From: Acidimicrobiaceae bacterium
GTDB taxonomy: Bacteria; Actinomycetota; Acidimicrobiia; Acidimicrobiales; Aldehydirespiratoraceae
Reading direction: 5' to 3'
Assembly: GCA_026708645.1 (NCBI GenBank)
Contig: JAPOUM010000041.1
Coordinates: 62,001 to 126,000 of the forward strand
Length of the DNA stretch: 64,000 bases
Part shown: positions 34,930 through 43,347 of the stretch, piece after piece
Numbering within the stretch: the first letter of the stretch is position 1
Layout: each line of letters starts with the position of its first letter
Program-made: the position numbers and the translations under genes
Notes under the pieces: model-generated
Told to the model about the DNA's origin: nothing
Databases searched by the model: none
What the model saw: only the letters and a program-made list of their open reading frames with translations

Positions 34930-37900
34930 GCGCGCCCTCAGCCGGGACTCGAGCCCGCGGGCGCGTGTCCCGACCCGCGGCTCTGCGAGCAGTGATCGCG
35001 GCGGCGGCTCTGATCGTGTTCACCAACGGGCCGATACTACTGCTGTCCAAGAGCGTGCTTGATCGCAGCGGCCGATGGGAGGACCCGGCGGTCTGGCCGT
35101 GGCTCGCAGCGGCAGGCGGCGCCGGGGCGGGACTGGTCGTCTGGGACCTGATCCAGCGTCGCCGCGTCGCGGCTGCCGGCAGCGCCTCGACTGACAAAGC
35201 CGCAATCGGCGAAACTGCTGTCGGCGGCACGGCAGCCAGCAACTTGGGGACACCTCGTCCGCAGGGGCCGGTCCGCCGCCGCGGCAAAGCTGTCTTCGGC
35301 AACGCAGCAGCAGGCGGCGCCGCGGAGCTGGCTGCTGTCGGCGTGGTCTGGTTCACGTTGGCCGCTCTGGCCTCGGCGCTGTGGAGCGTCGACGCTTCAG
35401 CCACTTTCTGGCGGTCCTGCATTTATGCGGGGATGGCTCTGCTGGCTTGGGCGATGGCGCGCTTCGACGCCCGTGAGCTCTCGGCCGCGGTCGCCCTCAT
35501 GGCTGCCGCGGCGGTGGCTGCCAGCCTGCTGCTGATCGTGCTGCGCCCTGATCTGGGTGTGGCAGGCAACGACCGCTGGACGGGCGTCTACACGAACCCC
35601 AACTCTCTGGCCCCGCTCGCCGGGATCGGAGTCCTGGCCGGAGCGCGTTGGGCGCTGACCCTTCGAGGCTGGCAGCGCATGGGCTCTGTCGGACTGGGGC
35701 TGGCCTCGATCGCGGCGCTGTTCGGCGCCGGCAGTCGCACAGCATGGGCGGCGCTCATCGCCGCTTGCGCGATGACGAGCCTGCCGTTGATCCACAAACG
35801 GGTGCTACGGCGCCACGGCGCCACTAAGGCCGCCGCCTCTCTCATCGCCGCGGCCGGCGTGACCTCAACAGCGGCGGCCGCTTTCGTGATTCGAGCTTGG
35901 AACGAACCGACCTTCAGCCAGCGCCGCGAGATCTGGCGCCTGGTCTGGGACCGGATCTTGGAGCGTCCGCTGACCGGTCACGGATTCTTCACCTTCTGGA
36001 ACATCGAAGAGTTGACCCAGCATGTGCTGCTGCGCCGCGGCAGCGCCCACAACAGCCTGATCGAGGTGGCTCTGGGTCTGGGACTGCTGGGGGTGGCGCC
36101 TTTCGTGGTGATAGTCGTGCTGGCGGCTCGCAACACAGGCTCGGCGCTGTGGCGCAGGCCCGGCGCCGACACCTGGATGCAGGCCGCACTCGTAGTCTTT
36201 CTGCTAGTGGAGAGCCTGACCGAGAGCTTCGTTCTGTGGTTCTCTTACAGCTGGGTGCTGTTGATGGCCGCAGCGCTGCGACCAGCGCCCGAACCGGTAT
36301 ACGTGAGCGCGTCCCCCGACGGCGCAGCAGAAACTTCGGCGGCGCCCGGCGCGTCAGATCTTGGTCGCTCGCAGCCTGCTTCCGGCGGCCGCGTCGGTGC
36401 GTGGTCTCGGCACCGGCGACGCAAAGGCCGTCATCTTGACGACCGGCGTCGCAGAAGCGACCCGATGAACGGCCGGCAACAAGACGTCCGAAGATCCGCC
36501 CCTATCGATTTTCGCGCAAGGGAGAGGGCCGACTCGGCGAACGGGCGTCAGCTGAGCGACTGGCGGCGAAAGGCTCGGAGGGTCGCCGGCTCGGCGGCAA
36601 GGCTGCGCTCGGGCTGGACGGTCGTGGCGTTGATCTCGCTGGCCGTGCTGCTGGTGTGGCTGCCCGACCTGAACTTGCCTCTGGGCAACAGCGACGACGG
36701 TCGGATACTGGCCCGGTTCGGCCTTCAGGGACGCAACTTCTGGGATCTCGGTGCTGTCGAGTCGCGTTTCGGCGCTGTGATGCAACCCTTCTTCGATCCC
36801 GAGTACGGCGTCATGCCGGGCGCCGATCCTCCGGCTGCCGCCGTCACCTACGCTCATCACCCGCCTCTGCAGATATTCATCACCATCGCATCGCTGGGGC
36901 TGCTGGGCGACAATCTCGCCGCTTTGCGTGTGGTCGCCTTCGCCGTGGGCGCCGCAACCGTGGTGTTCATGGCTGCGCTGCTGCGAGTGCGGGGGCTCGC
37001 CTGGGGTCCGACGCTGCTGGCTGTGACCGTCATGGTCTGCACCGGCTTCTTCTACGTGTATGCCCGCATCGGTGTCGGCTTCTCGCTGCTGGCAGCGCTG
37101 CTGGCGGCAGTGGCCTGGCTGAGATCCCGGCCCCGGGCGCCGGCTTGGGCTCTGACCGGGGCCGGCGTTCTGGCAGCCCTGACAGCCATGCAGTCGTGGA
37201 TCGCCCTGATGTCGACGGCTCTCATGGCTGCGTGGCTCTTCTTCGGGCTGCGCCGACCGGAATCTCCGTCCACGCGGGCAACAGAGACTGAAAAGGCTGA
37301 AGAAGCTGAACAGGCTGAAGAAGCTGAACAGGCTGAAGAGCGCGGGACTCAGAATCAGCAGAGCCGAGAGCCCCCGACTCAAGAGCCCCCGGGCCGAGCG
37401 CCGAGCGCTGCGACGCTGAAAGCAGGGGGGCTGAGCGCCGCGACACTGCGCTTGTGGCCGCCTAAGGGCGGGTCGAGGGCTCTGGCGGCGGTCTGTTCAG
37501 GCGCCGCAGTCGGCGCCTTGATCACCGCGGCATGGCTGCTCAACGCCACCGACGTCGCCGAACTGGCCGAACGGACCGCTTTCCGTTTCGGCAACGACGT
37601 GTCCACAGCCATCGAACAGCGCCAGTTCAGTTTCGGCGAGTTCCTGTCGCGCCAGTGGAACTTCGCCAGCCACGAGCAGATGGCGCCGTTGTGGCTGCGA
37701 GTGCTGCTGGCGCCGGCGTTGCTCGCAGGACTGCTGGATCGCCGCACCCGCGTGCCTGTGCTGATCACCCTGGCAGGCGCCGCCGCCTTGACCTTCGGTT
37801 TCCAGCAGGGCGCCTGGGTGCACCGCCTGTGGAACTTCCCGTGGCTGGCGCCGGCCACCATCGGCATGGCGGCGCTGTTCGACGCCGTCCGCCGGGCTCT

Positions 37901-38297
37901 GCGCGGCCCGGCGGCCCGGCTGCGTCTGCCCGCCGCGGCTCTGGCAGCCACGATCGCGGCGGGCACTCTGGTGTCGGCAGCCACCGGAGAGACCCGCGAC
38001 TTCTATCTGACCGATCCCGCCGAGGCGGGAGAACTCCTGGCGCAGCTCGAAGACTCGCACACACCACGGATCATCTGGCAAACACCGGGCATCTCCACCG
38101 CCCGCTGGGCCTCCTACTACCTCGACGCCCCGGTGTTCGCACTCAGCGAGGACCAGCTAGAAGACGTCGCCGCTGATGATCTGGTGCTGGTCCGCATCGA
38201 TCGTGCGCCCGACTACCTGCCGGAGGCTGCGCTGAACGCCCCGCTCGTCGCCGGCGACGCCTACATGGTGCTCAAAGGCGCCACCCTGAACCCCTGA
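34926..38297 (+). CDS. O-antigen ligase/polymerase domain fused to a GT39-like glycosyltransferase
   Basis: 1123 aa. Residues 1 to about 460 form a Wzy_C/O-antigen ligase-type polytopic domain, with GNDRWTGVYTNPNSLAPLAG, FGAGSRTAWAAL, a periplasmic EIWRLVWDRILERPLTGHGF and SAHNSLIEVALGLGLLG (catalytic His region). A polar linker (about 465-560) leads to a GT-C half beginning WLPDLNLPLGNSDDGRILAR (acidic pair in the first loop), further TMs and a soluble end. A repeat-coded AEEAEQ segment (about 790-803) interrupts the second half. The first half probably polymerises or ligates lipid-linked glycan and the second adds a sugar from a polyprenyl donor. The fusion is unusual. GTG 34926 overlaps a mini-ORF stop. 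Confidence 0.8.
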   Translation: MSAPSAGTRARGRVSRPAALRAVIAAAALIVFTNGPILLLSKSVLDRSGRWEDPAVWPWLAAAGGAGAGLVVWDLIQRRRVAAAGSASTDKAAIGETAVGGTAASNLGTPRPQGPVRRRGKAVFGNAAAGGAAELAAVGVVWFTLAALASALWSVDASATFWRSCIYAGMALLAWAMARFDARELSAAVALMAAAAVAASLLLIVLRPDLGVAGNDRWTGVYTNPNSLAPLAGIGVLAGARWALTLRGWQRMGSVGLGLASIAALFGAGSRTAWAALIAACAMTSLPLIHKRVLRRHGATKAAASLIAAAGVTSTAAAAFVIRAWNEPTFSQRREIWRLVWDRILERPLTGHGFFTFWNIEELTQHVLLRRGSAHNSLIEVALGLGLLGVAPFVVIVVLAARNTGSALWRRPGADTWMQAALVVFLLVESLTESFVLWFSYSWVLLMAAALRPAPEPVYVSASPDGAAETSAAPGASDLGRSQPASGGRVGAWSRHRRRKGRHLDDRRRRSDPMNGRQQDVRRSAPIDFRARERADSANGRQLSDWRRKARRVAGSAARLRSGWTVVALISLAVLLVWLPDLNLPLGNSDDGRILARFGLQGRNFWDLGAVESRFGAVMQPFFDPEYGVMPGADPPAAAVTYAHHPPLQIFITIASLGLLGDNLAALRVVAFAVGAATVVFMAALLRVRGLAWGPTLLAVTVMVCTGFFYVYARIGVGFSLLAALLAAVAWLRSRPRAPAWALTGAGVLAALTAMQSWIALMSTALMAAWLFFGLRRPESPSTRATETEKAEEAEQAEEAEQAEERGTQNQQSREPPTQEPPGRAPSAATLKAGGLSAATLRLWPPKGGSRALAAVCSGAAVGALITAAWLLNATDVAELAERTAFRFGNDVSTAIEQRQFSFGEFLSRQWNFASHEQMAPLWLRVLLAPALLAGLLDRRTRVPVLITLAGAAALTFGFQQGAWVHRLWNFPWLAPATIGMAALFDAVRRALRGPAARLRLPAAALAATIAAGTLVSAATGETRDFYLTDPAEAGELLAQLEDSHTPRIIWQTPGISTARWASYYLDAPVFALSEDQLEDVAADDLVLVRIDRAPDYLPEAALNAPLVAGDAYMVLKGATLNP
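37296..37340 (+). repeat. 18-bp in-frame coding repeat (AEEAEQ)
   Basis: GCTGAAGAAGCTGAACAG occurs at 37296-37313 and 37314-37331, followed by a partial third unit. It encodes a charged AEEAEQ spacer in a cytoplasmic loop of the GT39-like half. Copy number could vary by slippage without breaking the frame. Confidence 0.75.
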
Positions 38298-38307
38298 GAC
38301 CCTGAAG

Positions 38308-38319
38308 CCCCCCCCCCCC
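38308..38319 (+). repeat. Homopolymer run of 12 C
   Basis: Twelve consecutive C residues just after the ligase stop. It lies in the intergenic gap toward hipA and is a likely slippage or sequencing-error site. Confidence 0.85.
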
Positions 38320-38395
38320 AGCATCTCATCACTGACAGAATCTCAATCTGCTGAATTCGCTCCGATCCGATCCGGCGCTTCCGGGCTGAGCGTTC

Positions 38396-39865
38396 TCAGA
38401 GCTTTGACGGTGATTCGGGCGGATTCTTGTCGCTCTGCTGGACTGACCGGCTGCCTGGACTGTCGGGATGCAACGGGCACGGCTTCATCAGCAGGCGGCG
38501 GCCGCAGCGGGCGTCGTCTGAGGCGCCGAGCGTCTGTTCGCACGGAACGGACGCGCGGGCGACAGCCGTGACGCTGCCGTTCTGCCAGGGGCGATAAACC
38601 GGACCCGGCGAGAAAATGCGCCCCAATTCGCGGCAGCGGGCGGAGACGCGGCGAGCGAGCAAGGCAACCGCCGCCTCAGCGCGGTCTCGTCGATCCAGGG
38701 CTTCGATGACCGCCGCCACAGCTTCAGGAATGCGTCGAACCAGATCCGCGGAGCGTGCGAGGACCTCCTCTGAACCCAGACCCAACGACTCGGCAGTGCG
38801 GCGCCACGCCTCGACTCGGTCGGCTTTGCGCAGCGTGTAATCCCGTCCGACTCTCATCGCGGTTCTCAGCTTCCAGGCGGGCGTCTGCTGCGAGTAAGGC
38901 AAGAACGAGGCGATGTCATAGAGCGGCGCCAGCCGCACCCGTCCTTCGTGCAGCGTCAGGCTGTAGTTCTTGGCGTGGGCGTCGGGAGCGGCGATTGCCC
39001 AGCTGTAGATGAGTGCGTCGCAGAACTTCAGCAGGTCCTTCTGCGGGGCTACGGATTCGCGGCGCAGCAGTTCCGCCACCTCCACGGGACCCGGCCCGCC
39101 GTCGGCCTGATACTTGAGATCGGGCTTCACTCCGAGCGCCTGGCATAGATCCTCTTGGTGCAGCCTCAGAACGCGCCCGTCTCGAACCATCCGGTCGAAT
39201 CGCTCCACGACGATCACGCGTTCATCGCCGAAGTGCTCGACTGAAGTGTCGGCTGCGTCCAGTCCCACGGCTCGGGCCGCAGCCATGCAAATGTGCTCGA
39301 CGACTTCGGCGGCCTCTAGATCCTCAAGACCGGGTTTGAGGATGTGGGTGGTGGCGGCATTGCCGAAGGGCGCTCCCCATCTGTGGCCGCTGCGGCGCAG
39401 CGCGCACTTCGCTTGCGCCCCGCCGAGGCTCACCTGACCGTGCTTGCCGAGTCCGTCCCAATGCGACCAGTCGAGACGCGCCTGCTTGATCCAGTGCTCG
39501 ATCTCATCGTCGGTCAGCCACTCGATACCGCTCGGACGCTCCGGCAGGCTCTCGGCGTGCTCCAACGAGCAGAACCGGACAGCCCCGGCGCAGTCCAAAC
39601 CCACAGGAGAAGCCAGAAGATCGACAGGCCGTGCGCTGCGCGCGCCGTGGCGCTCAGACCAGCGGCGCCTCACTGTGTCACTGTCGGGGAGCAGGCCGTC
39701 GAGCCAAGCTTCGACATTGTGGGCGCCGCCCGTCAAGGGCACCCGCACCGACAAGGGCGTCTTGTGGATCTGCTGCAGATAGCTGGGCTCGTAACGAAAC
39801 ATCAAGGTCGCCGTATCCACCCGACCGGCGAACTGCTCGTTCATGTAGACGGCGAGGCTGCTCAT
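38396..39865 (-). CDS. hipA: HipA-type toxin kinase
   Basis: 489 aa from ATG 39865. The N-terminal couple_hipA part has FRYEPSYL, PLSVRVPLTGGAHN and FLDGLLPD-like WLDGLLPDSDTVRRRW. The kinase part has the Gly-rich loop VSLGGAQAKCALRR, HILKPGLED, VVERFDRM, HQEDLCQALG, catalytic PDAHAKNYSL and the metal site RLAPLYDIASFLP. HipA phosphorylates glutamyl-tRNA synthetase in E. coli; the target here is unknown. About 70 C-terminal residues (after ELGRIFSPGPVYRPW) go beyond the usual fold and look disordered. ATG overlaps the hipB stop (ATGA). Confidence 0.92.
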   Translation of the reverse strand: MSSLAVYMNEQFAGRVDTATLMFRYEPSYLQQIHKTPLSVRVPLTGGAHNVEAWLDGLLPDSDTVRRRWSERHGARSARPVDLLASPVGLDCAGAVRFCSLEHAESLPERPSGIEWLTDDEIEHWIKQARLDWSHWDGLGKHGQVSLGGAQAKCALRRSGHRWGAPFGNAATTHILKPGLEDLEAAEVVEHICMAAARAVGLDAADTSVEHFGDERVIVVERFDRMVRDGRVLRLHQEDLCQALGVKPDLKYQADGGPGPVEVAELLRRESVAPQKDLLKFCDALIYSWAIAAPDAHAKNYSLTLHEGRVRLAPLYDIASFLPYSQQTPAWKLRTAMRVGRDYTLRKADRVEAWRRTAESLGLGSEEVLARSADLVRRIPEAVAAVIEALDRRDRAEAAVALLARRVSARCRELGRIFSPGPVYRPWQNGSVTAVARASVPCEQTLGASDDARCGRRLLMKPCPLHPDSPGSRSVQQSDKNPPESPSKL

Positions 39866-40134
39866 GGTTCTGACTCCGGCGGCCATGCAGGGCGGGGCAG
39901 AAACGCCAGCGACAGATCAAGAGCGTCGAGGATCGGGACCAGGGTCTCGATGCGGGGAAGCCGATGGCCCTGCTCCACCAGCGACACAAGTTCGCGGGTG
40001 ACCTGAGCAGCGTGCGCGAGTTCGCGCTGTGTGAGACCGGTCCGAATCCGCGCGTCGCGGATGGAGCGTCCCACGCCCGCAGCGTTGCGCACGCCGACAT
40101 AGGGGATCATCGGCTCACCAGCCTCTGCCGTCAC
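39862..40134 (-). CDS. hipB: HipB-type antitoxin, XRE-family HTH
   Basis: 90 aa from GTG 40134. The HTH is RTGLTQRELAHAAQVTRELV followed by SLVEQGHRLPRIETLV, a Cro/CI-XRE fold, with a C-terminal LSLAFLPRP strand as in HipB. It neutralises HipA and represses its own promoter. The frame extends upstream to 40218, but GTG 40134 has TATCTT exactly 6 nt upstream. A perfect inverted repeat overlaps the promoter just beyond, which would lie inside the gene with the longer start. It ends in a 4-nt overlap with hipA. Confidence 0.88.
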   Translation of the reverse strand: MTAEAGEPMIPYVGVRNAAGVGRSIRDARIRTGLTQRELAHAAQVTRELVSLVEQGHRLPRIETLVPILDALDLSLAFLPRPAWPPESEP

Positions 40135-40140
40135 ATAATC

Positions 40141-40146
40141 AAGATA
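40141..40146 (-). promoter_or_regulatory. -10 element (TATCTT) of hipBA
   Basis: Minus-strand TATCTT, 6 nt before GTG 40134; leaderless arrangement. Confidence 0.55.
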
Positions 40147-40152
40147 CCATCG

Positions 40153-40170
40153 TGTGATGACTACATCACA
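40153..40170. promoter_or_regulatory. hipBA operator candidate, perfect inverted repeat
   Basis: TGTGATG-ACTA-CATCACA has seven-base arms with four bases between. It begins 6 bp upstream of the hipB -10 hexamer and covers the -35 position. XRE antitoxins bind such palindromes, so it is likely the autoregulatory operator. Confidence 0.7.
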
Positions 40171-40298
40171 TTCGCAACCTTGTAACGCAAGCATAACATC
40201 CGAATCAGATTCCTTCATGCGTCACATTGCTGTGGCGAGGCGGCGGGCGGCGCTGTGACAGTGCGGGCTGCGCAGGGCGCTTCTGTTGAAGCTCATTC

Positions 40299-40304
40299 TA
40301 CGAT
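40299..40304 (+). promoter_or_regulatory. -10 element (TACGAT) for leader ORF and first modular GT
   Basis: TACGAT is 7 nt before GTG 40312, the start of a 20-codon leader ORF coupled to the glycosyltransferase. Confidence 0.45.
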
Positions 40305-40311
40305 GGTCGCC

Positions 40312-40374
40312 GTGTTGCGTCTGCGCCCTCGCTCGCCTGCCCCAGCGGCCAGAACCGCTGCTCCGGCGCCGTGA
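40312..40374 (+). CDS. 20-codon leaderless leader ORF of the first modular GT
   Basis: GTG 40312 lies 7 nt after TACGAT. It encodes a 20-residue Arg/Pro/Ala peptide beginning VLRLRPRSPAP, and its TGA (40372-40374) overlaps the GTG of the next gene (GTGA). The promoter spacing makes this a better start than the large ORF itself. It is probably a translational-coupling leader (inference). Confidence 0.45.
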   Translation: MLRLRPRSPAPAARTAAPAP

Positions 40375-43334
40375 ACGCGACACCGGCGCCCGCGCCTGTG
40401 CGCGGCAACGACTGGCGCTCGCTGGGCGTGGCGCCGTCAGCGGACTTCGAGCCGGAGCTGGGCGTCAGCGTGGTGATCCCCTACTACGAAGCCCCCGAGC
40501 AACTGCAGCTGACGCTGGCCGCCCTCGAAGCCCAGACCTACCCTCTCGCGCTCTTCGAGGTCGTGATCGTCGACGACGGCTCGGCCGCGCCGCTCGCCGC
40601 CCCCGACAACAGCCCCCTGTCACTGCGGGTGCTGCACCAAAAAGACCAAGGATTCGGCGCAGCCCGGGCCCGCAACAACGGCGCCCGCGCCGCTTCCAAC
40701 CCGATCCTGGTGTTCCTCGACTGCGACATGATGCCCGAAGCCGGCTGGCTGGCCGCGCACGCCCGCTGGCACCACGCTGCCTGCGATGTGCTGAGCCTCG
40801 GTTTCCGCAGGCACGTCGAAGTTTCCGGCGTCACCGCAGAGGCGCTGCGTTCCCGGCCCGGATCGTTGGCGGAGTTCTTCGCGTGCCGCCCGAGCGAAGA
40901 GCCCGAATGGATCGAGGGCCACATGGCTCGCAGCGACGATCTCACCAACGGAGACGACCGCATATTCCGGGTGGTCACCGGCGGCAATTTGGGCGTCTCC
41001 AAAGAGTTCTACGAGACGGTCGGCGGCTACGACGAGAGCTTCAAGCAGTGGGGCGGCGAAGACACCGAGTTCGGATACCGGGCCTTGGCGATGGGCGCCG
41101 TGCTGGCGCCTGAGCGGGACGCGTTGTGCTGGCATCAGGGTCCCGGCGCCCGGATCAGCGAACAGGAGCGCCAGAGCTTGACGCAGCAGCAGGGCAAGCT
41201 CCTCAACTTGATCCCCCACGGACGGCCCCGCGGCGACACCGACGGCCGCTGCTTCACCGTGCCTGCTTTCGTGGTGAGCGTCCCCGCGGACAGCGCCTGC
41301 CGGCAAGACACGCTCCAAACCGTGCAGCAGGTGCTGGCGAGCAGGGTGCATGATCTCGCGGTGTGGGTGGAGGAGCATCCCGACGCAGGAGATGACGGGC
41401 TCGGCTGGCTGCGCAGCCATCTCGACGGCGATCCCAGGGTGCATTTCGGCGAGCCGGGCGGAGCGGCGACCGCGTTCGCAGCGACACGCTTCCATGTCAA
41501 GATCCCGGCCGGCGCGGCGCTGACGCCTTTCGTGGTCGGGCGGCTGCGCCGGCAGCTGGGCGACGCAGCCGCGGGGCGGGCCCGGCTCGAGTCGGGTCAT
41601 CAGGTGACGATCACCCGATCGTGGGCTTTGCAGCGCGCCCTGCGCCGAGGGGTTCCTGCCCATGAGGTCGGAGAAGTCGTGGACCTCGACGGTCGAGCGC
41701 TTGCCGCAGAGCCCCGCCCGGCGCGAGACGGCGATGCCGGCGCCGACGAGCCGCTCAGCAAGCTGCCGGGCGGCAGCGGCAGGGCCACGACCGCCGCCAA
41801 GGCTCTGCTGCGCTACAGCAGAGCCGCGGCAGCCAGGGCATCCAAGGTCAGAAGCCCCGGAGACGCAAGAGAGTTCCTGGCTTGGGCGGCTGCGGCCCTC
41901 AAGCGGCGGACCGTGGCGCGGCGAACGGATCAGACGCCTCCGGGAATCGACCGCGCCCGCCTGGCCAGATACCCGCTGGGAGCGGAACTGGCCGCATGCG
42001 GCGACCGGGCCGCGGCCGTCTTCGCTGCCTCGGCCCGGGTCGGCGCCGCCGTCGGCGAGCAGCCCGTCGACCTGCTCCTGGTCGACACTGCAAAGGCAGG
42101 TCGGTCTCTGGCAGAAACCGGAAGCCCGAGCAGGGGCGCGACGCAGCCTCGAGTGGCCGTTCTCAGCGAGTTGCCGAACCAATTCGCGGTCCCTGCGTTC
42201 GATCCGGCGGCGCTCAACCCGATCGGCTGGCGGCCCGAGCACGAAGCCGAGTCGGCCTCCCTGAGTTCGCTGTGGTCGCCTCCGGCACCGTCCGACGGCC
42301 CCGCTCTGCTGCATCTCGACCACGGATTGATCAGCCGGCTGAGGAGGCTGCACCATGTCGAGGACTCAGGCGCCGGCATGGACGGCGCCACAGAACGGGC
42401 CGCCACGCTGGCCGCTTTGGCCGCCGCCGGAGTAGTGGTGCGGGTGACCCGCAGCGACAGCGCTCTGGCCGACTGTCTCGGCGCCGGGCTGCACGGTCTC
42501 ATGGCCGACGACGCTGTGGCCGCCGCCGATCCCGGCGCACGCGAGCGACTCAGCATCGCCATGCGCCGCTGCGCGCTGCGCGACCATTCTCTGCGAGCCC
42601 GAGGCCGCCAGATCCTGTCGTCCCAAGGCTTCGAGGCCCCGCCCCCGGAGGTGACGGTGCTGCTGGCCACACGCCGGCCCGAACACTTCGAAGCGGCCCT
42701 CGACGCGGTCAGAGCGCAGAATTACCCGAGGCTGGAACTCGTGGTGGCGCTTCACGGCGACGGTTTCGGCGACGAAACAACGCTGCGAGCCGCGGTCGCA
42801 AACTTGGACTGCCCCACGACGATTGTGAGAGCGCCGGCCGACAAGCGTCTGGGAGAAGTGCTCAACGCAGCGGTGGCGGCCTCCTCGGGGGCACTGATCA
42901 CCAAATTCGACGACGACGACTACTACAGCGCCGACCACATCTGGGATCTGGTGCTGGCCCGCGAGTATTCCGGCGCGATGCTGGTCGCCAAGGCGGCCGA
43001 GTTCGTGTATCTGGCTCAGCGGGACTGCACAGTGCGGGTGGACAAGATGAGGGAGCGTTTCGTGCCCGACCCGGTCGCGTCCGGAGGTGTTCTCATGATC
43101 TCGCGACAAGACCTGCAAGACGCGGGCGGCTGGCGCCGAGTCCCCCGCCGCGTCGACATCTGCCTGGCCCGCGACGTGAAGCAGGTCGGCGGTCGCATCT
43201 ACTGGACCCACGGGGCGGGGTATCTGCGGGTCCGCCACGGCGACGAGCACACCTGGACCGTCGGCGACGAATTCTTCTTGGGCCGCTCCAACGAAATGCG
43301 GCCGGGCCGTGACTTCGAGTTCGCCGGTTTCTAG
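40371..43334 (+). CDS. Modular glycosyltransferase: GT2 + degenerate GT-B + GT2
   Basis: 987 aa. Module 1 (about 30-330) is GT2: VSVVIPYYEAPEQLQLTLAA, VVIVDDGSAAP, FLDCDMMPEAGW (DxD) and TGGNLGVSKEFYETVGGYDE plus GGEDTEFGYR. The middle (about 540-745) resembles the end of CgeB-like GT-B enzymes: FAVPAFDPAALNPIGW and RCALRDHSLRARGRQ. Module 3 (about 760-985) is a second GT2 with VTVLLATRRPEHFEAALDA, a metal site FDDDDYYSADHIWDL and a C-terminal RVRHGDEHTW. It is paralogous to the next two genes. It probably adds two different sugars to the surface glycan. Confidence 0.85.
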   Translation: MNATPAPAPVRGNDWRSLGVAPSADFEPELGVSVVIPYYEAPEQLQLTLAALEAQTYPLALFEVVIVDDGSAAPLAAPDNSPLSLRVLHQKDQGFGAARARNNGARAASNPILVFLDCDMMPEAGWLAAHARWHHAACDVLSLGFRRHVEVSGVTAEALRSRPGSLAEFFACRPSEEPEWIEGHMARSDDLTNGDDRIFRVVTGGNLGVSKEFYETVGGYDESFKQWGGEDTEFGYRALAMGAVLAPERDALCWHQGPGARISEQERQSLTQQQGKLLNLIPHGRPRGDTDGRCFTVPAFVVSVPADSACRQDTLQTVQQVLASRVHDLAVWVEEHPDAGDDGLGWLRSHLDGDPRVHFGEPGGAATAFAATRFHVKIPAGAALTPFVVGRLRRQLGDAAAGRARLESGHQVTITRSWALQRALRRGVPAHEVGEVVDLDGRALAAEPRPARDGDAGADEPLSKLPGGSGRATTAAKALLRYSRAAAARASKVRSPGDAREFLAWAAAALKRRTVARRTDQTPPGIDRARLARYPLGAELAACGDRAAAVFAASARVGAAVGEQPVDLLLVDTAKAGRSLAETGSPSRGATQPRVAVLSELPNQFAVPAFDPAALNPIGWRPEHEAESASLSSLWSPPAPSDGPALLHLDHGLISRLRRLHHVEDSGAGMDGATERAATLAALAAAGVVVRVTRSDSALADCLGAGLHGLMADDAVAAADPGARERLSIAMRRCALRDHSLRARGRQILSSQGFEAPPPEVTVLLATRRPEHFEAALDAVRAQNYPRLELVVALHGDGFGDETTLRAAVANLDCPTTIVRAPADKRLGEVLNAAVAASSGALITKFDDDDYYSADHIWDLVLAREYSGAMLVAKAAEFVYLAQRDCTVRVDKMRERFVPDPVASGGVLMISRQDLQDAGGWRRVPRRVDICLARDVKQVGGRIYWTHGAGYLRVRHGDEHTWTVGDEFFLGRSNEMRPGRDFEFAGF

Positions 43335-43347
43335 CTTCCGGGCCGGG

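Noticed and set aside
40171-40298. tRNA or small RNA between hipB and the GT array
   Set aside because: No cloverleaf, CCA end or strong hairpin could be found.
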